A stretch of 64,000 bases of DNA from Xenophilus aerolatus (GTDB taxonomy: Bacteria; Pseudomonadota; Gammaproteobacteria; Burkholderiales; Burkholderiaceae_C). Below, piece by piece: positions 59,562-64,000 of the stretch. Both the position numbers and the translations under genes were made by a program. The stretch lies in contig JASCNX010000001.1 of assembly GCA_029968055.1 (NCBI GenBank), positions 248,001 to 312,000 of the forward strand, written 5' to 3'. How positions within the stretch are numbered: the first letter of the stretch is position 1; the number at the start of each line of letters is the position of its first letter. Below the pieces are notes generated by a model. The model ran no database searches. It had not been told where the DNA came from and saw nothing but the letters and a program-made list of their open reading frames with translations.

Positions 59562-60767
59562 ATGGACTCCCTCAAGGCCCTGATCAAGCGCTACCAGCTC
59601 GGCAGTCTGCTGCTGCTCACCCTGCTGCTCGCGGTGGTGCTGCCGCTCACGCTGGACATCTTCCGCCTCAACCTGGTGGGCAAGTACCTGTGCTACGCCT
59701 TCGTCGCCGTCGGGCTGGTGATGGTGTGGGGCTACGGCGGCGTGCTGAGCCTGGGGCAGGGCGTGTTCTTCGGCCTGGGCGGCTACGCGATGGCGATGTT
59801 CCTCAAGCTCGAGGCCTCCGACCCCGAGAGCACCAAGATCCAGTCCACGCCGGGCATCCCCGACTTCATGGACTGGAACCAGATCACCTCGCTGCCGGCC
59901 TTCTGGGTGCCTTTCAAGAGCCTGCCGCTGGCGCTGCTGGCGGTGGTGCTGGTGCCGATGGCGCTGGCCTGGCTGATCAGCTTCGCGATGTTCAAGCGGC
60001 GCGTGGGCGGTGTGTACTTCGCCATCATCACGCAGGCGGTGGCGCTGATCTGCACCGTGCTCATCATCGGCCAGCAGGGCTACACCGGCGGCGTCAACGG
60101 CATGACCGACCTGAAGACGCTGCTGGGTTGGGACACGCGCACGGACAGCGCCAAGTACATCCTCTACTTCGTCTGCGTGGCGCTGCTGATCGGCTCGATC
60201 GTGCTGTGCCGCTGGATCCAGACCAGCAAGCTGGGCACGCTGCTGCTGGCCATGCGCGACAAGGAGGACCGCGTGCGCTTCTCGGGCTACGACGTGTCGA
60301 ACTTCAAGGTCTTCACCTTCTGCCTGGCGGCCGGCCTGTCGGGCATCGGCGGCGCGATGTTCGCGCTGCAGGTGGGCTTCATGTCGCCCAGTTTCGTGGG
60401 CATCGTGCCCTCGATCGAGATGGTCATCTTCGCCGCCGTGGGCGGGCGCATGAGCCTGGTGGGCGCGGTGTACGGCACGCTGCTGGTCAACGCCGGCAAG
60501 ACGCTGTTCTCGGAGAGCTTTCCGGACCTGTGGCTCTTCCTCATGGCGGGCCTCTTCATCGGCGTGACCATGGCCTTCCCCATGGGCCTGGCCGGCCTGT
60601 GGGACGAGAAGATCAGGCCCTGGTGGAAGCGCAGCCGCATGGAACGCCAGGCCGATGCCGCGCGTGTGGCCGCTGCCCATGCCGCCTACCCCGAAGCGCT
60701 GCCGCCGCGCGAGGGCAAGAAGTCCCCATCCGAGCTGCCCGAAGGCATGAGCGGGCAGGGCGCCTGA
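59562..60767 (+). CDS. urtC: Urea ABC transporter permease UrtC
   Basis: This 401-residue LivM-type permease is UrtC of the urea/amide importer. Signatures include WGYGGVLSLGQGVFFGLGGYAMAM, GGVYFAIITQAVALICTVLIIGQQGYTGG and the coupling region DKEDRVRFSGYDVSNFKVFTF. The C-terminal 50 residues are charged and cytoplasmic. It is followed by the urtD ATPase gene after 13 bases. Length and motifs are typical. Confidence 0.94.
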   Translation: MDSLKALIKRYQLGSLLLLTLLLAVVLPLTLDIFRLNLVGKYLCYAFVAVGLVMVWGYGGVLSLGQGVFFGLGGYAMAMFLKLEASDPESTKIQSTPGIPDFMDWNQITSLPAFWVPFKSLPLALLAVVLVPMALAWLISFAMFKRRVGGVYFAIITQAVALICTVLIIGQQGYTGGVNGMTDLKTLLGWDTRTDSAKYILYFVCVALLIGSIVLCRWIQTSKLGTLLLAMRDKEDRVRFSGYDVSNFKVFTFCLAAGLSGIGGAMFALQVGFMSPSFVGIVPSIEMVIFAAVGGRMSLVGAVYGTLLVNAGKTLFSESFPDLWLFLMAGLFIGVTMAFPMGLAGLWDEKIRPWWKRSRMERQADAARVAAAHAAYPEALPPREGKKSPSELPEGMSGQGA

Positions 60768-60780
60768 GGAGACCACACCC

Positions 60781-61524
<744 letters not shown>

Positions 61525-61525
61525 C

Positions 61526-62227
61526 ATGAGCAACGTGATGTTGAAGGTCGAGGACCTGCATGTCGCCTACGGCCAGAGCGAGGCGCTGCACGGCGTGTCC
61601 TTCGAGGGCATGGCCAACGAGACGGTGGCCATCATGGGCCGCAACGGCATGGGCAAGACCACGCTGTTCAAGTCGCTGATGGGCGTGCTGCCGGTCAAGA
61701 GCGGCCGCATCGAGGTGGCGGGCCAGGACGTGACGAAGGACGAGAGCTTCCGCCGCGTGGCCAAGGGCATCGCCTACGTGCCGCAGGGCCGCATGATCTT
61801 CCCGACGCTGACGGTGGAGGAGAACATCCAGACCGGCCTGGAGAACAGGAGGACCCGCCGCATCCCGGAGGAGATCTACGCGCTCTTCCCGGTGCTCTTC
61901 GACATGAAGCGGCGCAAGGGCGGCAACCTCTCGGGCGGGCAGCAGCAGCAGCTGGCCATCGCGCGCGCCCTGGTCACCGAGCCCAAGGTGCTGCTGCTGG
62001 ACGAGCCGACCGAGGGCATCCAGCCTTCGATCATCAAGGACATCGCGCGCGCCCTCAACGAGATCCGCCGGATGAAGGGCATCACGATCGTGGTGTCGGA
62101 GCAGGTGCTCTCCTTCGCCATGGACGTGGCCGACCGCCTCTTCGTCATCGAGGGCGGCCGCCTCGTGCACGAGACCGCCCGCGACAAGACCGACGAGGCC
62201 CGCATCAAGGCCTACCTCTCGGTCTGA
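61526..62227 (+). CDS. urtE: Urea ABC transporter ATP-binding protein UrtE
   Basis: This 233-residue LivF-type ATPase has Walker A GRNGMGKTT, signature NLSGGQQQQLAIARALV, Walker B VLLLDEPTEGIQPS and the UrtE-like YVPQGRMIFPTLTVEENIQTG. It is the second nucleotide-binding subunit of the importer. A 46-base gap with GGAG precedes the formamidase gene, so the operon continues into fmdA. Confidence 0.94.
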   Translation: MSNVMLKVEDLHVAYGQSEALHGVSFEGMANETVAIMGRNGMGKTTLFKSLMGVLPVKSGRIEVAGQDVTKDESFRRVAKGIAYVPQGRMIFPTLTVEENIQTGLENRRTRRIPEEIYALFPVLFDMKRRKGGNLSGGQQQQLAIARALVTEPKVLLLDEPTEGIQPSIIKDIARALNEIRRMKGITIVVSEQVLSFAMDVADRLFVIEGGRLVHETARDKTDEARIKAYLSV

Positions 62228-62273
62228 GCGCCCCGCCTTTCCCTCCCGCCATTTCAACCAGGAGCCTTCCCAA

Positions 62274-63503
62274 ATGCCCGACACCCTGATCAAGGTCGAC
62301 CTTTCGCAGCCTGCGCCCAGCAACGAGATGGTGCACAACCGCTGGCACCCGGACATCCCGATGGCCTGCTGGGTGAACCCGGGCGACGACTTCAAGCTGG
62401 AGACCTACGACTGGACCGGCGGCTTCATCAAGAACAACGACAGCGCCGACGACGTGCGCGACATCGACCTGACGACGGTGCATTACCTGAGCGGCCCGGT
62501 GGGCGTGAAGGGTGCCCAGCCCGGCGACCTGCTGGTGGTCGACCTGCTGGACATCGGTGCCAAGGACGACAGCCTCTGGGGCTTCAACGGCTTCTTCAGC
62601 AAGAAGAACGGCGGCGGCTTCCTGACGGAGCATTTCCCGCTGGCGCAGAAGTCCATCTGGGACTTCCACGGCATGTTCACCACCTCGCGCCACGTGCCGG
62701 GCGTGAAGTACGCGGGCCTGATCCACCCGGGCCTGATCGGCTGCCTGCCCGACCCCAAGATGCTGGAGGTGTGGAACACGCGCGAGCAGGCGCTGATCGA
62801 TTCCGACCCGGCCACCAGCGGCCTGGCCAACCCGCCCTTCGCCGGCACCGCGCACATGGGCAAGCTCACCGGCGAGGCCAAGGCCAAGGCAGCGGCCACC
62901 GGCGCGCGCACCGTGCCCCCGCGCGAGCACGGCGGCAACTGCGACATCAAGGACCTCTCGCGCGGCTCGAAGATCTTCTTCCCGGTCTACGTCGAGGGCG
63001 CCGGCCTGTCGGTGGGCGACCTGCACTTCAGCCAGGGCGATGGCGAGATCACCTTCTGCGGCGCCATCGAGATGGCCGGCTGGGTGCACATGAAGGTGTC
63101 GATCATCAAGGGCGGCATGGCCAAGTACGGCATCAAGAACCCGATCTTCAAGCCCAGCCCGATCAAGCCCGTCTACGACGACTACGTGATCTTCGAGGGC
63201 ATCAGCGTCGACGAGAGCGGCAAGCAGTACTACCTCGACGTGAACGTCGCCTACCGCCAGGCCTGCCTCAACGCCATCGAGTACCTGAAGAAGTTCGGCT
63301 ACTCGGGCGCGCAGGCCTACTCGATCCTCGGCACGGCGCCCGTGCAGGGCCACATCAGCGGCGTGGTCGACGTGCCCAACGCCTGCGCCACGCTGTGGCT
63401 GCCGACGCAGATCTTCGACTTCGACATCAACCCGAGCGCCGCCGGGCCGACGAAGTTCCTGGACGGCAGCATCGACATGCCGCTCTCTCAGGATCTGCTC
63501 TGA
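62274..63503 (+). CDS. fmdA: Formamidase
   Basis: This 409-residue acetamidase/formamidase-family enzyme hydrolyses formamide to formate and ammonia. The sequence agrees with FmdA from the N-terminus (TLIKVDLSQPAPSNEMVHNRWHPDIPMACW) on; PPREHGGNCDIKDLSRGSKIFFPVYV and FSQGDGEITFCGAIEMAGWV are the conserved core with metal-binding candidates. The length is that of characterised formamidases. Lying directly behind urtABCDE, it suggests that the importer's real cargo is formamide or related amides, with ammonia as nitrogen source. The ribosome-binding sequence is AGGAG. Confidence 0.95.
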   Translation: MPDTLIKVDLSQPAPSNEMVHNRWHPDIPMACWVNPGDDFKLETYDWTGGFIKNNDSADDVRDIDLTTVHYLSGPVGVKGAQPGDLLVVDLLDIGAKDDSLWGFNGFFSKKNGGGFLTEHFPLAQKSIWDFHGMFTTSRHVPGVKYAGLIHPGLIGCLPDPKMLEVWNTREQALIDSDPATSGLANPPFAGTAHMGKLTGEAKAKAAATGARTVPPREHGGNCDIKDLSRGSKIFFPVYVEGAGLSVGDLHFSQGDGEITFCGAIEMAGWVHMKVSIIKGGMAKYGIKNPIFKPSPIKPVYDDYVIFEGISVDESGKQYYLDVNVAYRQACLNAIEYLKKFGYSGAQAYSILGTAPVQGHISGVVDVPNACATLWLPTQIFDFDINPSAAGPTKFLDGSIDMPLSQDLL

Positions 63504-63504
63504 C

Positions 63505-63846
63505 ATGCCGGCCTACGAGTACGAATGCGCCGGCTGCGGGGGCTTCGATGCCTTCCGCAGCATGAGCCAGCGCAACGAGCCCGCGGCCTGCCCGGTGTGC
63601 GCCACGCCCTCGCCGCGGGTGCTGGCGAGCGCGCCCCGGCTGGCGCTGCTCGACGGCGGCACGCGGCGCGCGATGGACGTCAACGAACGCGCGCGGCACG
63701 AGCCGAAGAGCTCGCGCGACTACCAGCGGCTGCGCCACCCGGCCGGCTGCGGCTGCTGCAGCCCGGGCCGCAGCAAGGCGACGGTGACCGCGCCCAACGG
63801 CGCCAAGGCTTTCCCTTCGAAGCGGCCCTGGATGATCAGTCACTGA
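63505..63846 (+). CDS. fmdB: FmdB-family zinc-ribbon protein
   Basis: This 113-residue protein of the FmdB regulatory family has an N-terminal zinc ribbon: YEYECAGCGGFDAF, then AACPVCATPSPRVL, two CxxC pairs. A basic tail contains GCGCCSPGR, near residue 85. FmdB was named for a proposed regulatory role in the formamidase/acetamidase operon of Methylophilus, but its mechanism is unknown. It starts 1 base after the fmdA stop and its own stop overlaps the convergent gene's end by 11 bases. Confidence 0.9.
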   Translation: MPAYEYECAGCGGFDAFRSMSQRNEPAACPVCATPSPRVLASAPRLALLDGGTRRAMDVNERARHEPKSSRDYQRLRHPAGCGCCSPGRSKATVTAPNGAKAFPSKRPWMISH

Positions 63847-64000
63847 GGGCCGGCACGCGGGCCTCGGCCCGCCCGCACAGCCGCGCGACCAGGGCGCCGG
63901 CGTCCGCCGGCAGCCGGTCGCCACGCCAGGCCACGTGCTGGTCGGCGCGGCACAGCACCAGCGCATGGCGGTAGCCGGCCTCGGCAGGCAGTTCGTCGGC
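63836..64000 (-). CDS. C-terminal end of FAD monooxygenase-like protein (partial)
   Basis: This is the 3' end of a minus-strand gene that runs off the window; 54 residues are visible. ALVLCRADQHVAWRGDRLP resembles the C-terminus of FAD-dependent aromatic monooxygenases (PheA/TfdB/MhpA type), where RPDxHVAWRG is typical. The stop TGA (63836-63838) overlaps the end of fmdB. The identification from so short a piece is tentative. Confidence 0.55.
   Translation of the reverse strand, partial: ADELPAEAGYRHALVLCRADQHVAWRGDRLPADAGALVARLCGRAEARVPALSD

Overview
The window is high-GC bacterial DNA that reads as a Comamonadaceae chromosome, most like Variovorax or a close relative. This is an inference from gene content: three Bug-type tripartite-tricarboxylate (TTT) binding proteins, a LexA-controlled imuA-imuB-dnaE2 cassette, a urea/amide ABC operon followed by fmdA-fmdB, cyanate genes and a Gram-negative porin. 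I see no CRISPR array, rRNA, intact insertion sequence or phage module. Many very long antisense open frames are by-products of GC-rich third codon positions and were left out.

Region by region. (1) 97-6371: a fused membrane/spermidine-synthase-like protein, a divergent LysR regulator and DODA-type extradiol dioxygenase, a Sir2 deacylase, a small protein with an MbcA/ParS/Xre antitoxin-like C-terminus, and an alpha/beta hydrolase. (2) 6387-16742: a catabolic cluster with two tandem Bug proteins facing an FAD oxidoreductase, an IclR regulator, aconitase X large and small subunits, an IlvD/Edd dehydratase, a porin and a third Bug protein. The enzymes look like one pathway, but its substrate is not evident. 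(3) 16793-22140: an RND efflux pump with adaptor, and an aldo-keto reductase in the same operon. (4) 22366-30089: a consensus LexA box, then imuA-imuB-dnaE2 (the SOS mutasome), a 2H phosphoesterase, a PD-(D/E)XK nuclease-like protein resembling MmcB, and a small unknown gene.

(5) 30170-33200: an RcnB-like protein, tRNA-Gly(CCC), then a more AT-rich stretch of small orphan genes ending at a degenerate copy of the tRNA-Gly 5' end, as expected of an old insertion at the tRNA. (6) 33201-38603: a DUF6351-type lipoprotein with a divergent Crp/Fnr regulator, an Hsp70-like protein and a ferritin-like di-iron protein. (7) 38951-46167: alaS, a histidine phosphatase, a ketopantoate-reductase-family protein, a TetR/DUF1348 divergent pair with two near-identical operators, and a phospholipase-D-type lipoprotein.

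(8) 46202-63846 is a nitrogen-scavenging region. A two-component system precedes a cyanate-type ABC transporter and cyanase. A second, unusual system follows: an NCS1 transporter fused to a hybrid histidine kinase, a LuxR-type response regulator and a signal-less binding protein. It diverges from urtABCDE-fmdA-fmdB, which takes up urea or amides and hydrolyses formamide. The promoter regions of cynA and urtA share the motif GTAGGG-N6-CTACA, suggesting related control. (9) 63836-64000: the 3' end of an FAD-monooxygenase-like gene that runs off the window.
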